This document shows, piece by piece, positions 27,231-36,759 of a DNA stretch of 64,000 nt. How positions within the stretch are numbered: position 1 is the stretch's first letter; every line of letters starts with the position of its first letter. The notes beneath the pieces are model-generated. The model had not been told where the DNA came from, did not search any database, and was given only the letters and a program-made list of their open reading frames with translations. This DNA comes from Rosettibacter firmus. Its GTDB lineage: Bacteria > Bacteroidota > Ignavibacteria > Ignavibacteriales > Melioribacteraceae. The stretch lies in the NCBI RefSeq assembly GCF_036860695.1, contig NZ_JAYKGJ010000003.1, forward strand, positions 248,001 through 312,000, read 5' to 3'. The position numbers were made by a program, and so were the translations under genes.

Positions 27231-27764
27231 CTATAAATCATAATGTATTGAATCAGCCAATTCTCTCTTCCTTAAAACCCAGAAGGTATAGATAGATAAA
27301 ATAAATGCAATTAATAACTGAATATATAATGGTGTGTTAACAAGATCTTCTTTCATTAATCCAGACGAAATGAGAATAAATTTTACTGTATAATAAAAAA
27401 TCTTACTTAATAGGATACTGATAAAAGTCGCAATAAGTTTATTATTAATTTTTGTAATTAACAGAAAAAACAAATAAACATTAAGAGATAATTCAGCAGC
27501 AATAAGAATAGTTTTTATTAAAGATGGATGATTGGATATTAACAACGAAAATAATGGCAACACAAAAGCAAGAACATATGCATTTTTTCTTGAAGTGTGA
27601 AGTAGTGTAATAATCAACATTATTCTCATCGGTTCGAGTAAATATAGTGGTATACTGGTCAAATGTGATAATGCTGGAGTTAAAGTAATTACCGATAATG
27701 ATATTAGATCAAATATAATGTTGGTGATTTTACTTTCACTGAGAACTAATACTTTTGAATTCAT
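27231..27764 (-). CDS. Polytopic membrane protein, possibly an ECF-type S component
   Basis: A 177-residue, very hydrophobic protein with five or six predicted transmembrane helices and few charged residues. The stretch TPALSHLTSIPLYLLEPMRI and FVLPLFSLLISNHPSLIKT recalls S-component-like membrane proteins of Bacteroidota, but no EcfA or EcfT gene is nearby, so the assignment is weak. It is a single gene, convergent with the exporter and divergent from the DUF362 gene. Confidence 0.55.
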   Translation of the reverse strand: MNSKVLVLSESKITNIIFDLISLSVITLTPALSHLTSIPLYLLEPMRIMLIITLLHTSRKNAYVLAFVLPLFSLLISNHPSLIKTILIAAELSLNVYLFFLLITKINNKLIATFISILLSKIFYYTVKFILISSGLMKEDLVNTPLYIQLLIAFILSIYTFWVLRKRELADSIHYDL

Positions 27765-27853
27765 TTTTTTAATCCACAGTTGTTTTTAATCTTGAATACA
27801 ATATAATATATATATATCTTATATTAAAAAAAATTTTATCAACAGGGAATAAA

Positions 27854-28780
27854 ATGAAAAGAAGAGAATTCATCAAAAAAGGACTACAGGCAGGCACAAT
27901 CATTGGTGCTTCTTTATCTTTTCCAGGCTTTGTAAGTAATTATATTTTTAAAGAAAATTATTCATTATCAGGAAATTATGATTTAGTTGCTATCAAAGGT
28001 GGCGAACCAGATAAAATGTTCGATGAGGGAATAAAATCACTTGGTGGTATGAAAGCATTTGTAAAGAAAAATCAAACTGTTGTAATTAAACCAAATATTG
28101 GATGGGACGCAAACCCGGAACGTGCAGCAAATACCAACCCAAAACTTGTTGCAAGAGTAATAGAACATTGTTACGAAGCTGGTGCAAAAAAAGTTTATGT
28201 GTTTGACCATACCTGTGATGACTGGAAAAGATGCTATTCAAACAGTGGCATTGAAAAGGCTGTAAAAGATGCTGGTGGAGAAATTGTTCCGGGAAATAGT
28301 GAAAGTTATTATCAAGATGTAGAAATAAAAAAAGGTGTAAAACTTAAAAGAGATAAAGTACATGAGCTTATACTTGATTGTGATGTATTTATAAATATAC
28401 CGATTCTCAAACATCATGGTTCAACAAGATTAACCATTTCAATGAAAAACTTAATGGGAACTGTATGGGATAGAGGTTACTGGCATCGAACCGATTTACA
28501 TCAATGTATAGCTGATTTCAGTACATTTAGAAAACCAGATTTAAATATTGTTGATGCTTACTATGTGATGAAAAAAAATGGACCTCGTGGAGTATCTCTT
28601 GCTGATGTTGTAATTATGAAATCTCAAATTATTTCTACAGACATTGTCGCAGCAGATGTAGCCGCAACAAAACTTTTTGGAATGAATCCTGATGATATTC
28701 AATATATCTCTTTAGCTCATAAACTTGGTGTTGGAACAAAAAATCTGGAATCACTTAGAATAAATAGAATCATTCTCTAA
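27854..28780 (+). CDS. DUF362 domain protein with twin-arginine signal
   Basis: A 308-residue protein beginning KRREFIKKG, a twin-arginine (Tat) type signal, followed by a short hydrophobic stretch, so export in folded form is likely. The DUF362 core is visible as KKNQTVVIKPNIGW, ARVIEHCYEAGAKKVYVFD, VFINIPILKHHGSTRLTISM and KNLMGTVWDRGYWH. DUF362 proteins often pair with iron-sulphur proteins, and here the polyferredoxin gene starts one base after the stop. The family has no proven reaction; a redox role is inferred from the partner. Confidence 0.85.
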   Translation: MKRREFIKKGLQAGTIIGASLSFPGFVSNYIFKENYSLSGNYDLVAIKGGEPDKMFDEGIKSLGGMKAFVKKNQTVVIKPNIGWDANPERAANTNPKLVARVIEHCYEAGAKKVYVFDHTCDDWKRCYSNSGIEKAVKDAGGEIVPGNSESYYQDVEIKKGVKLKRDKVHELILDCDVFINIPILKHHGSTRLTISMKNLMGTVWDRGYWHRTDLHQCIADFSTFRKPDLNIVDAYYVMKKNGPRGVSLADVVIMKSQIISTDIVAADVAATKLFGMNPDDIQYISLAHKLGVGTKNLESLRINRIIL

Positions 28781-28781
28781 T

Positions 28782-30359
28782 ATGAAATCTTCACACTTGC
28801 GAAAAATTCGAATTGTTCTTTCAATTTTGTTTTTTATCCCATTAACAGTAATATTGATAGATTTTACTGAACAAATTCCACCTGCTTTTACAAAATATGT
28901 TCTTTATTTTCAATTTATTCCTTCATTGCTTAAGTCGTTAGCAGCATTTACTATTTTATCAACAGGATTTCTTTTAGTTTTATTATTAACAGCTTTATTT
29001 GGAAGAATTTACTGTTCTACAATTTGTCCACTCGGTTTTTTACAGGATATTATAAACTATATCACAAAAAAAATTAAAAAGAGAAAAAGAAGATTCGAAT
29101 ACTTAAAAGAACAGAAAATTTTAAGATGGTCATTCCTTGCTTTTTGTGTGGTGTTATTTTTATTTGGATTTGCAATAGGAATAAATTTACTTGATCCTTA
29201 TAGCATTTATGGAAGAATTGCTGGAAATATTTTTAGACCCACTGTCATTGGTCTTAACAATTTTATTTCATCGATTCTAACTAATTTTAAGATTTATTCC
29301 TTATATCCTTACGAAATAAAATCTTTTAATCTAATCCCGTTTCTTATAACAATTTCTTTTCTAATACTTATTGCTTACTTATCAGTAAAAAAAGGAAGAT
29401 TATATTGCAATACTGTTTGTCCAGTTGGCACATTACTCGGATATATTTCAAAATATTCTTTCTTTAAGATAATCATTAAAGATGAAGAATGTTTAAGTTG
29501 TGGTCTCTGTGAACGAGATTGTAAAGCAAATTGCATAGATAGCGATTCCAAAATTGTAGATATGAGCAGATGTGTAATGTGTTTTGATTGCATATCACTA
29601 TGTCCTACAAATGGAATAACATTCGATTATAAAAAATCAATAAAAACACCTGAACCTGAACTTGTAGAGGTTGATGAATCAAAAAGAAATTTTTTAATCT
29701 CAACTGGAGTATATTTAACATCTTTATCCACAATATTAGCCCAGGTTAAAAAGCAAATTGTAGTAACCAAACCAAGTACTGTACCAATATTTAGAAAGTA
29801 TGCAATTTCTCCACCTGGTTCACAAAGTATAAAAAGATTTAATTCAATATGCACTGCATGTCACCTGTGTGTTAGCTCATGTCCTACACAGGTATTACAA
29901 CCTTCATTTCTCGAATATGGTTTTACAGGAATGTTGCAACCAAGATTAAACAATAAATCTGGATATTGTAATTTTGATTGCAATATTTGCAGTGAAGTTT
30001 GCCCAACAGGAGCAATTCTTCCTATTGATATAGAAAAGAAAAAATTAACGCAACTTGGTGTTGCAAAATTTATTAAAGAAAATTGTATTGTTTATACTCA
30101 GAGAACAGAATGCGGTGCTTGTTCTGAACATTGTCCAACAAAAGCAGTTCATATGATTCCATTCGAAAATAATTTAGTAATACCAGAAGTAAGAGAGGAA
30201 TATTGCATAGGCTGTGGTGCTTGCGAATATGCCTGCCCAGTAAAACCATATAAAGCAATTTATGTAGAAGGAAATCCTATTCATAAAACTGCCAAAAAGA
30301 ATATTGAAGAAGAAAAGCCACAACAAAAAGTAGATTACAAAGAAGAATTTCCTTTCTAA
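28782..30359 (+). CDS. NapH-like membrane polyferredoxin (4Fe-4S protein)
   Basis: A 525-residue membrane-bound iron-sulphur protein. About four to five helices occupy the first 210 residues, with the NapH/RdxA-type motifs CSTICPLG and CNTVCPVG at the membrane edge. Then come repeated cluster motifs: CLSCGLCERDC, CVMCFDCISLCP, CTACHLCVSSCP, CNICSEVCP, CGACSEHCP and CIGCGACEYACP, enough for five or more 4Fe-4S clusters. It is cotranscribed with the exported DUF362 protein. Expected to carry electrons between the quinone pool and a periplasmic partner; direction unknown. Confidence 0.88.
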   Translation: MKSSHLRKIRIVLSILFFIPLTVILIDFTEQIPPAFTKYVLYFQFIPSLLKSLAAFTILSTGFLLVLLLTALFGRIYCSTICPLGFLQDIINYITKKIKKRKRRFEYLKEQKILRWSFLAFCVVLFLFGFAIGINLLDPYSIYGRIAGNIFRPTVIGLNNFISSILTNFKIYSLYPYEIKSFNLIPFLITISFLILIAYLSVKKGRLYCNTVCPVGTLLGYISKYSFFKIIIKDEECLSCGLCERDCKANCIDSDSKIVDMSRCVMCFDCISLCPTNGITFDYKKSIKTPEPELVEVDESKRNFLISTGVYLTSLSTILAQVKKQIVVTKPSTVPIFRKYAISPPGSQSIKRFNSICTACHLCVSSCPTQVLQPSFLEYGFTGMLQPRLNNKSGYCNFDCNICSEVCPTGAILPIDIEKKKLTQLGVAKFIKENCIVYTQRTECGACSEHCPTKAVHMIPFENNLVIPEVREEYCIGCGACEYACPVKPYKAIYVEGNPIHKTAKKNIEEEKPQQKVDYKEEFPF

Positions 30360-30432
30360 TTAAATTTGTATTTTTGTAAATAATTATTCCCAAAATTTTT
30401 AAAATCATTATTAAACAAAAGAAGAGGTAAGT

Positions 30433-31581
30433 ATGAATAACTTCATATATCATAATCCAGTAAAAATTGTATTTGGTAAAGGTTCGATAAAAGAATTATC
30501 AGAGCTTATTCCGAAAGAATCAAAAATATTAATGACATATGGAGGTGGCTCTATTAAAAAGAATGGTGTTTATGAACAGGTAAAATCTGCTTTAAAAGAT
30601 TTTAATGTACTTGAATTTGGAGGTATTGAACCAAATCCCAGATACGAAACATTAATGAAAGCTGTAGATATTTGTAAAAATGAAAAAATAGATTTCTTAT
30701 TAAGTGTTGGTGGTGGCTCTGTATTAGATGGTACAAAATTTATTTCAGCAGCTGCAAAATATGAAAATGGTGATCCATGGGATATTTTATCTAAAGATGC
30801 AGAAATAAAAGATGCAATACCACTGGGAGATGTTTTAACACTTTCAGCTACAGGTTCAGAAATGAATATGTGGGCAGTAATTTCACGTGAGTCAACAAAA
30901 GAAAAATTAGCATTTGGTCATCCGCTTGTTTATCCAAAATTTTCAATACTCGATCCAGAAACAACATTTTCTCTTTCTGAATGGCAAACCGCCAATGGAA
31001 TAGTTGATGCTTTTGTTCATGTTCTGGAACAATATATGACATATCCAGTTAATGCACTTGTTCAGGATAGATTTGCAGAAGCTCTACTAAAAATATTAAT
31101 CGAAGAAGGACCTAAAGCAATTAAAAATCCAAAAGATTATGATACTCGTGCAAATATAATGTGGGCTGCAACTCAAGCTCTTAATGGTAATATTGGAGTT
31201 GGAGTTCCTCAGGATTGGGCTACTCACTCAATTGGTCACGAATTAACTGCATTCTATGGACTTGATCATGCAAGAACTTTAGCTATTGTATTGCCTGGAG
31301 TGTGGAAACATCAAAAAGCAGCTAAAGAAGAAAAGCTAAAACAATATGCAAAACAAGTCTGGAATTACGAAGGCTCAGATTCTGTGGACAAAGCAATTGA
31401 ATTTACTGAACAATTTTTCCGTTCACTTGGTATGAAAACTAAACTAAAAGAAAATGGCATTGGAGAAGAAAAATTCGAAGAAATTGCAAATAGATTTGAA
31501 ATTAGAAACCAGAAACTTGGTGAACACCAGAACATTGGTAAGAAAGAAGTAATTGAAATCCTGAAATTGTGCCTCGAATAA
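30433..31581 (+). CDS. yqhD: Iron-containing (NADPH-dependent) alcohol/aldehyde reductase
   Basis: A 382-residue group III alcohol dehydrogenase closest to YqhD. The NADP-binding motifs are MTYGGGSIKKNG and SVGGGSVLDGTKF. Metal-binding residues are in DAFVHVLEQY and GLDHARTLAIVLPGVWKH. YqhD reduces short-chain and lipid-derived aldehydes. AGAGG precedes the ATG. Single gene, closed by its own terminator. Confidence 0.92.
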   Translation: MNNFIYHNPVKIVFGKGSIKELSELIPKESKILMTYGGGSIKKNGVYEQVKSALKDFNVLEFGGIEPNPRYETLMKAVDICKNEKIDFLLSVGGGSVLDGTKFISAAAKYENGDPWDILSKDAEIKDAIPLGDVLTLSATGSEMNMWAVISRESTKEKLAFGHPLVYPKFSILDPETTFSLSEWQTANGIVDAFVHVLEQYMTYPVNALVQDRFAEALLKILIEEGPKAIKNPKDYDTRANIMWAATQALNGNIGVGVPQDWATHSIGHELTAFYGLDHARTLAIVLPGVWKHQKAAKEEKLKQYAKQVWNYEGSDSVDKAIEFTEQFFRSLGMKTKLKENGIGEEKFEEIANRFEIRNQKLGEHQNIGKKEVIEILKLCLE

Positions 31582-31597
31582 AACTCAAAATTATACT

Positions 31598-31634
31598 GGC
31601 TGTAAGTTATTTGTGCTTACAGCCTATCTTCTCT
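31598..31634 (+). terminator. Intrinsic terminator after yqhD
   Basis: GGCTGTAAG (31598-31606) pairs perfectly with CTTACAGCC (31616-31624), followed by TATCTTCTCTTTT. It lies 17 bases past the stop codon. Confidence 0.8.
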
Positions 31635-31741
31635 TTTAATCTAATTAATTAACAATTTTCATTGAATAATTATTTGATTTAGAAATTATAACGACTTTAG
31701 AATCAAAAAAGTTAAGAATTGAATTATAATAAGTCATCCAA

Positions 31742-32119
31742 TCAATTAGGATTTCCAAATTTTTGAAATATTTTCTCTAAATGGTCTGCTAACTGAGATG
31801 TATAAGCAGTCTTCAATAAATAACCAGAAATATTATACTGAATAATTTTTTCAACAAATTCTTTTTCGTTGTGTGATGTTATAACAACTATTGGTACATT
31901 ACTACCAGTTTCCCTAATCTTTTGTAAAAATTCCAGTCCATTTAATCCAGGCATATCTATATCAAGAAATATAAGTCCTGGACTTGTTTTATATAGTAAT
32001 TCCAGACCAGCATTTCCATCTTCTGCTTCAGTCACTTTAATCAGGAACTTTCTTTCTATAAGTCTTTTAAATAAAGTCCTGAATTTACTATCATCATCGA
32101 TAAGTAAAACCTGGTTCAT
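31742..32119 (-). CDS. Stand-alone response-regulator receiver domain
   Basis: A 125-residue CheY-like protein with no output domain. The acidic pocket is D8-D10, the phospho-acceptor D53 (FLDIDMPG), the switch residue T81 and the conserved K103. It is transcribed alone, away from any kinase, so its partner is unknown. Single-domain receivers usually act by protein contact or in a phosphorelay. Confidence 0.9.
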   Translation of the reverse strand: MNQVLLIDDDSKFRTLFKRLIERKFLIKVTEAEDGNAGLELLYKTSPGLIFLDIDMPGLNGLEFLQKIRETGSNVPIVVITSHNEKEFVEKIIQYNISGYLLKTAYTSQLADHLEKIFQKFGNPN

Positions 32120-32256
32120 TTTTATTTAATAAAATATTATTTACAATTTATTATCGAAGTTTTAACTAATTATTTTATTATTAATTGGTATTGAAAAGCT
32201 CTTAAATTAATTCCACAAGTTTTATTAAATTAGTTATAGTCTAATTATTTATTGCA

Positions 32257-33240
32257 ATGAAATTCAAACCTTCCTATATAAAATTATTAGAAAGCGGGGA
32301 ACTTAAAGAGAGAGCAGAAAAAGCTCTCAAAATTTTAGAATCCTGTAGAAGTTGCCCGAGGAATTGTGAAGTTAACAGATTTAAGAACGAATATGGATTC
32401 TGCATGAGCGGTTATCTCCCAATTGTATCATCATTTACACCACATTATGGAGAAGAACCTGGATTATCTGGAACTCGTGGTGCAGGAAATATCTTTTTTG
32501 GTAATTGTAATTTGAGATGTATTTTTTGTCAGAATTATGAAATAAGTCAAAACTGGAGAAATGAAATTAAACACGAAGTAAGTCACGAAAGATTAGCTGA
32601 AATAATGTTGAGACTTCAGTCAATGAATTGCCATAACATTGGATTGGTCTCTCCCACTCATTTTTCTGCAACAATTTTAAAATCCATTTACATAGCAGCT
32701 GAGCGTGGCTTGCAACTTCCAATTATTTATAATACTAACGGATACGATTCAGTTGAAATCTTAAAACTTTATGATGGAGTAATTGATATTTACTTGCCAG
32801 ATTTTAAATATGGCAATGATGAATACGCAAAAAAATACTCACTTGCAGATAATTATTTTGAAATCACAAAAGCTGCAATCAAAGAAATGTTCAGACAAGT
32901 AGGTGATGAGCTTATCTATGAGAATAATGTTGTTGTAAGGGGCTTGATTATTCGTCATTTAGTTCTTCCAAATGGTTTAGCAGAATCTGAAAAAGTTTTT
33001 AAATTTATTGCAGAAGAACTAAGTCCAAAAGTTCATATTTCGTTAATGTCTCAATACTATCCAGCAAATAAAGCTTATAAAGAAATTTTACTGAATCGTA
33101 CAATTAGAGAAATCGAATATGAAAGAACACTTGAATTAATGGATAAATATGGTTTACACAATGGTTGGATTCAGGAACTTGATAGTTTTCATAATTACAG
33201 ACCACACTTCTTAGAAGATCGAGAAAATCCTTTTAGATAA
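32257..33240 (+). CDS. PflX-like radical SAM protein
   Basis: A 327-residue radical SAM enzyme of the COG1313 (PflX) type. The radical-SAM cluster motif is CNLRCIFCQNYEIS (CX3CX2C). An extra N-terminal Cys set, CRSCPRNC with a later GFC, is typical of the family. Other marks are HYGEEPGLSGTRGAG, YNTNGYDS and IDIYLPDFKYG. No pyruvate formate-lyase gene is near, so activase function for a glycyl-radical enzyme is not supported here; the real substrate is unknown. Confidence 0.88.
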   Translation: MKFKPSYIKLLESGELKERAEKALKILESCRSCPRNCEVNRFKNEYGFCMSGYLPIVSSFTPHYGEEPGLSGTRGAGNIFFGNCNLRCIFCQNYEISQNWRNEIKHEVSHERLAEIMLRLQSMNCHNIGLVSPTHFSATILKSIYIAAERGLQLPIIYNTNGYDSVEILKLYDGVIDIYLPDFKYGNDEYAKKYSLADNYFEITKAAIKEMFRQVGDELIYENNVVVRGLIIRHLVLPNGLAESEKVFKFIAEELSPKVHISLMSQYYPANKAYKEILLNRTIREIEYERTLELMDKYGLHNGWIQELDSFHNYRPHFLEDRENPFR

Positions 33241-33265
33241 TTACAAAAGTCATTTTATCATAAAA

Positions 33266-34252
33266 TTAATATTTCATAATCTCTTCAAGTTCTTCACTTT
33301 TTATTTTAAGTAAACCATTTGGAATTAATCTTGGTGTTAAAGTTTTCCAGTTTTTATCTTTTGAAAAAATTTCTTTAAATATTGGTAATGCTTCATTTAA
33401 TTTCCCATTATTTGCAAGAGCAACTGCAGTCCAGTATTTCATTTCAAGATTATCTGGAAACATTTCCATTGCAGCATTATATTCTTTCATAGCTTCTTCC
33501 ATATTATTTTTTTCTACAGCCAGATCTCCCTTGTTCATATGTTCATAAGCACTATGAATCTTTAATAATCTTCTTAGTTCTTTCAAAGGTTCAGGATTAT
33601 CATCAACTCTTAAATCTACAATTTTATCTTCCCAGATTTTACCAGTAGGTTTTCCAGAAAAGACAAGCAAAGCAGCTGATTGTTTTCCTCTAATATCTCC
33701 TCCTGCATTTTCTGCTGCTTCGAGTGCAATTAATAATCTTTCTGCAAGTGTTCCTTTAGACAATTCAAAAGCTTTAGCCATTGCAGGCCATACATTATCA
33801 TTTGCCATCAAATTTGCCTGAACAGAAAATCCTTTTCCAGTAATATGTCCTGCAGATTGAATACAATTTTTTCCAGTATATGCAGCTACATTTCCTTTTG
33901 CATCAAGTACTGCAAGTTGACGATAATCTCTTCCTTCGTCATTTTCAATTAATACATTTACTACCTGCTGTGGTGTTAATCCATTTTTTAAAAGTTCCAA
34001 TCCTCTTGGACCAAAAGAAGGATTTACAAAAGATTGCGTTGCAATAACTCCAACTCCAGCTTCGCCCCAGCTAACAACTGTGCCCACAGAAAACCAGTGC
34101 GATTGAACTGCAACTCCAATTTCACCAGTTGTTGAATCATAAGCTACAATTGAATATGTATTAACAAGTGGATTTGCTTTTTCAAAAACTTGAGAATAAG
34201 TAATTGATACTAAAATCAAAAAGTTCACGAAAATCACTTTAAATGTTTTCAT
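33266..34252 (-). CDS. Secreted DUF1028 protein with C-terminal TPR repeats
   Basis: A 328-residue protein with signal peptide (residues 1-20, ITYSQ). Residues 27-225 form the DUF1028 domain, an Ntn-hydrolase-like fold, with NTYSIVAYDSTTGEIGVAVQS, GVGVIATQSF, GKGFSVQANLM and GDIRGKQSAALLV. Residues about 235-315 carry two TPR units (AMKEYNAAMEMFPDN, LNEALPIFKEIF). DUF1028 function is unproven. AAGGAGAAAG precedes the ATG. Confidence 0.87.
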   Translation of the reverse strand: MKTFKVIFVNFLILVSITYSQVFEKANPLVNTYSIVAYDSTTGEIGVAVQSHWFSVGTVVSWGEAGVGVIATQSFVNPSFGPRGLELLKNGLTPQQVVNVLIENDEGRDYRQLAVLDAKGNVAAYTGKNCIQSAGHITGKGFSVQANLMANDNVWPAMAKAFELSKGTLAERLLIALEAAENAGGDIRGKQSAALLVFSGKPTGKIWEDKIVDLRVDDNPEPLKELRRLLKIHSAYEHMNKGDLAVEKNNMEEAMKEYNAAMEMFPDNLEMKYWTAVALANNGKLNEALPIFKEIFSKDKNWKTLTPRLIPNGLLKIKSEELEEIMKY

Positions 34253-34387
34253 AACTTTCTCCTTATGTAATCAAAACTAAAATAAAACTTTTTCTTATAT
34301 ATAAAAACAATAAATTTGCTATTGATTATTAATTGCTTTTATTTTCGTTTATCTAATTAACTAATTAAAATTTATTCTGGAGTTACA

Positions 34388-35086
34388 ATGAAGTATCTAA
34401 AAATATTTTTGCTTTCTACAATACTTACTTCAATAATATTTGCACAAAATACAAAAGAACAAAAGATAGAATTAAAAACACAGGATGATTCTATCAGTTA
34501 TAGCATTGGGCAGAACATCGGTAAAAATTTGAAAGACGCTGATCTGAATATCAATTTTGAACTTTTATATCAGGGAATGAAAGATCAGGTTAAAGGCAGT
34601 TCATTATTAACAGATACTGATATTCAGAGAGTTATGATAGCTTTTAATCAAAAATTAATTGCTAAAAGAAATGCACAGTTAAAAGCTCAAAAAGAAAAAA
34701 ATAAAAAAGAAGCCGAAGCTTTCTTAGAAGAAAATAAAAAGAAAGAAGGTGTTGTTACTTTACCAAGTGGTTTGCAATATAAAAAATTAGTTAGTGGCAA
34801 TGGACCTTCGCCAAAAGAAACGAGCATAGTTAAAGTTCATTATGTAGGTAAATTAATTGATGGTCGTGAATTTGATAATTCATACAAAAGAGGCGAGCCA
34901 GCAGAATTTCCATTAAATCAGGTTATAAAAGGATGGACTGAAGCTTTGCAGTTAATGCATGTTGGTGATAAATGGATTTTATATGTACCACCAGAATTAG
35001 GTTATGGAGAAAATGGGGCTGGAAATACAATTGAACCCAATTCACTTTTAATTTTTGAAGTAGAATTACTTGATATATTAAATTAA
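34388..35086 (+). CDS. FKBP-type peptidyl-prolyl isomerase, periplasmic (FklB/Mip-like)
   Basis: A 232-residue envelope foldase. Residues 1-19 are a signal peptide (SIIFA). An N-terminal dimerisation domain (SYSIGQNIGKNLKD) and a Lys/Glu-rich long helix (residues ~95-120) lead into the C-terminal FKBP domain with VKVHYVGKLIDGREFDNSY, VIKGWTEALQLM and WILYVPPELGYGENG. These are the classic active-site segments, so catalysis is expected. Likely helps fold exported proteins. Confidence 0.93.
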   Translation: MKYLKIFLLSTILTSIIFAQNTKEQKIELKTQDDSISYSIGQNIGKNLKDADLNINFELLYQGMKDQVKGSSLLTDTDIQRVMIAFNQKLIAKRNAQLKAQKEKNKKEAEAFLEENKKKEGVVTLPSGLQYKKLVSGNGPSPKETSIVKVHYVGKLIDGREFDNSYKRGEPAEFPLNQVIKGWTEALQLMHVGDKWILYVPPELGYGENGAGNTIEPNSLLIFEVELLDILN

Positions 35087-35100
35087 CATAAACCATATAT

Positions 35101-35156
35101 AAAAACGCAGATGAGAAGGAACAGTGAAATTAATAAATCATCTCATCTGCGTTTTT
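35101..35156. terminator. Bidirectional terminator between FKBP and hemL genes
   Basis: AAAAACGCAGATGAGA (35101-35116) and its exact inverse (35141-35156) form a 16-base stem with a 24-base loop. T runs occur on both strands. It touches the hemL stop codon (35157) and ends both convergent transcripts. Confidence 0.85.
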
Positions 35157-36464
35157 TTAATTCGCTAAAACTTTTCTTAATGCTTCATTACTTGCATTTA
35201 TAGTTTTCTCGAGATCTTCAATTGAATGTGCAGTCGAAACAAACATCGCTTCAAACTGGGAAGGTGGTAAATAAATACCTCTATTCAGCATTTCGTGAAA
35301 ATATCTGGCAAATAGTTGTGTGTCTGATTTCAATGCAGATTTATAATCCATAACAGGTTCTTCAGTAAAAAATAATGTCATCATAGAACCAATTCGATTT
35401 AACTGATAATTTTTACCCAATGATTTAATTCCTTCACGAATTCCATTTTCAAGATAAGCTGAATTCTTTTCAAGTGTATCATAAATTTCAGGATGATTCT
35501 TAATGTAAGAGAGAGCAGCATAACCAGCACTCATAGCAATTGGATTACCACTTAATGTTCCAGCCTGATAAATTGGTCCACTTGGTGATATCATCTCCAT
35601 AATATCTCTTCTTCCACCATATGCTCCAACTGGCAATCCACCACCAATTATTTTTCCAAATGTTGTTAAATCTGGTTTAACGTTGAATAATTCCTGTGCC
35701 CCTCCTTTAGAAAGGCGGAAACCTGTCATCACTTCATCAAATATTAAAATAATTCCTTCTTCACTACAGATATCTCGTAACTCTTTCAAAAAATTTTCTT
35801 TGGGAATTACTGTTCCCATATTTCCAACAACAGGTTCAATTATAACTGCTGCAATTGTATTTCCATATGATGATTTATTTTCTTTAATCAACTTTTTAAA
35901 TGAATCGATATTATTAAATTCAGCTATTAAAGTATCTGCTGCATTTCCTTTTGTTACACCCGGTGAAGTTGGAACACCAAAAGTTAAAGCACCACTCCCT
36001 GCTTTAATTAAAAAGAAATCTCCGTGACCGTGATAACAACCTTCAAATTTTATAATCTTATCTTTACCTGTAAAACCTCTTGCAGCACGAATTGCACTCA
36101 TTGTTGCTTCGGTACCACTATTTACCATTCTAATCATCTCTATAGAAGGTACAAGTTCAGTTATAAGTTGAGCAATTTTTACTTCGAGTTCTGTAGGAGC
36201 ACCAAAACTTGTTCCATTTTCCAGTGCGTTCAATATCGCCTGTTTAATAAATGGTGGATTATGACCAAAAAGGTGTGGACCCCAGCTACCAATAAAATCG
36301 ATAAATTCATTACCATCTACATCAATCATCTTGGAACCATATCCCTTTGAAATAAAAAGTGGGGTACCGCCTACTGATTTAAATGCTCTCACAGGTGAAT
36401 TTACACCACCAGGAATATATTTTTTTGCTTCTTCAAATAGCTTTTCACTTAATTGCGTATTCAT
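35157..36464 (-). CDS. hemL: Glutamate-1-semialdehyde 2,1-aminomutase
   Basis: PLP enzyme that converts glutamate-1-semialdehyde to 5-aminolevulinate, second step of the C5 haem route. The 435-residue sequence starts [20 protein letters not shown] and has [37 protein letters not shown] and the PLP lysine K271 in TFGKIIGGG. All are canonical. It works with HemA at 52.5 kb and HemB at 40 kb. Confidence 0.97.
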   Translation of the reverse strand: MNTQLSEKLFEEAKKYIPGGVNSPVRAFKSVGGTPLFISKGYGSKMIDVDGNEFIDFIGSWGPHLFGHNPPFIKQAILNALENGTSFGAPTELEVKIAQLITELVPSIEMIRMVNSGTEATMSAIRAARGFTGKDKIIKFEGCYHGHGDFFLIKAGSGALTFGVPTSPGVTKGNAADTLIAEFNNIDSFKKLIKENKSSYGNTIAAVIIEPVVGNMGTVIPKENFLKELRDICSEEGIILIFDEVMTGFRLSKGGAQELFNVKPDLTTFGKIIGGGLPVGAYGGRRDIMEMISPSGPIYQAGTLSGNPIAMSAGYAALSYIKNHPEIYDTLEKNSAYLENGIREGIKSLGKNYQLNRIGSMMTLFFTEEPVMDYKSALKSDTQLFARYFHEMLNRGIYLPPSQFEAMFVSTAHSIEDLEKTINASNEALRKVLAN

Positions 36465-36700
36465 CTATTCTCCTGATTAATGAATTAAAAATATCTAAAA
36501 TTATTTGCTAAAATAATTAATTTAATTTACTTATAAGCTAAAAAGAAAAGTAAGTTATTATTACAATCTGTATTATAAAAACACGACTTTAATTTATTAG
36601 AATATTATTAATCGTGATAATTTTTTATAATTCTTACTATATCCTGATTCTCTGTCTATTTTTTTATTTTGAATTGAAATAGTTATTCAGCCATAATATC

Positions 36701-36731
36701 TTGTTAATGAACGATATAATTTATAGTTTTG
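36701..36731 (+). promoter_or_regulatory. Candidate promoter upstream of miaB
   Basis: TTG at 36701 and TAGTTTTG at 36724-36731 match the Bacteroidota -33/-7 pattern (TTG, TAnnTTTG) with 20 bases between them, 28 bases before the ATG. No ribosome site is obvious. Recognised by eye only. The rest of 36465-36759 shows nothing else. Confidence 0.3.
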
Positions 36732-36759
36732 AAACCCCGGATAAAAATTAATTTATAGT

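Noticed and set aside
32257-33240. Pyruvate formate-lyase activating enzyme
   Set aside because: Sequence pattern is the PflX/COG1313 type and no glycyl-radical enzyme gene is nearby.
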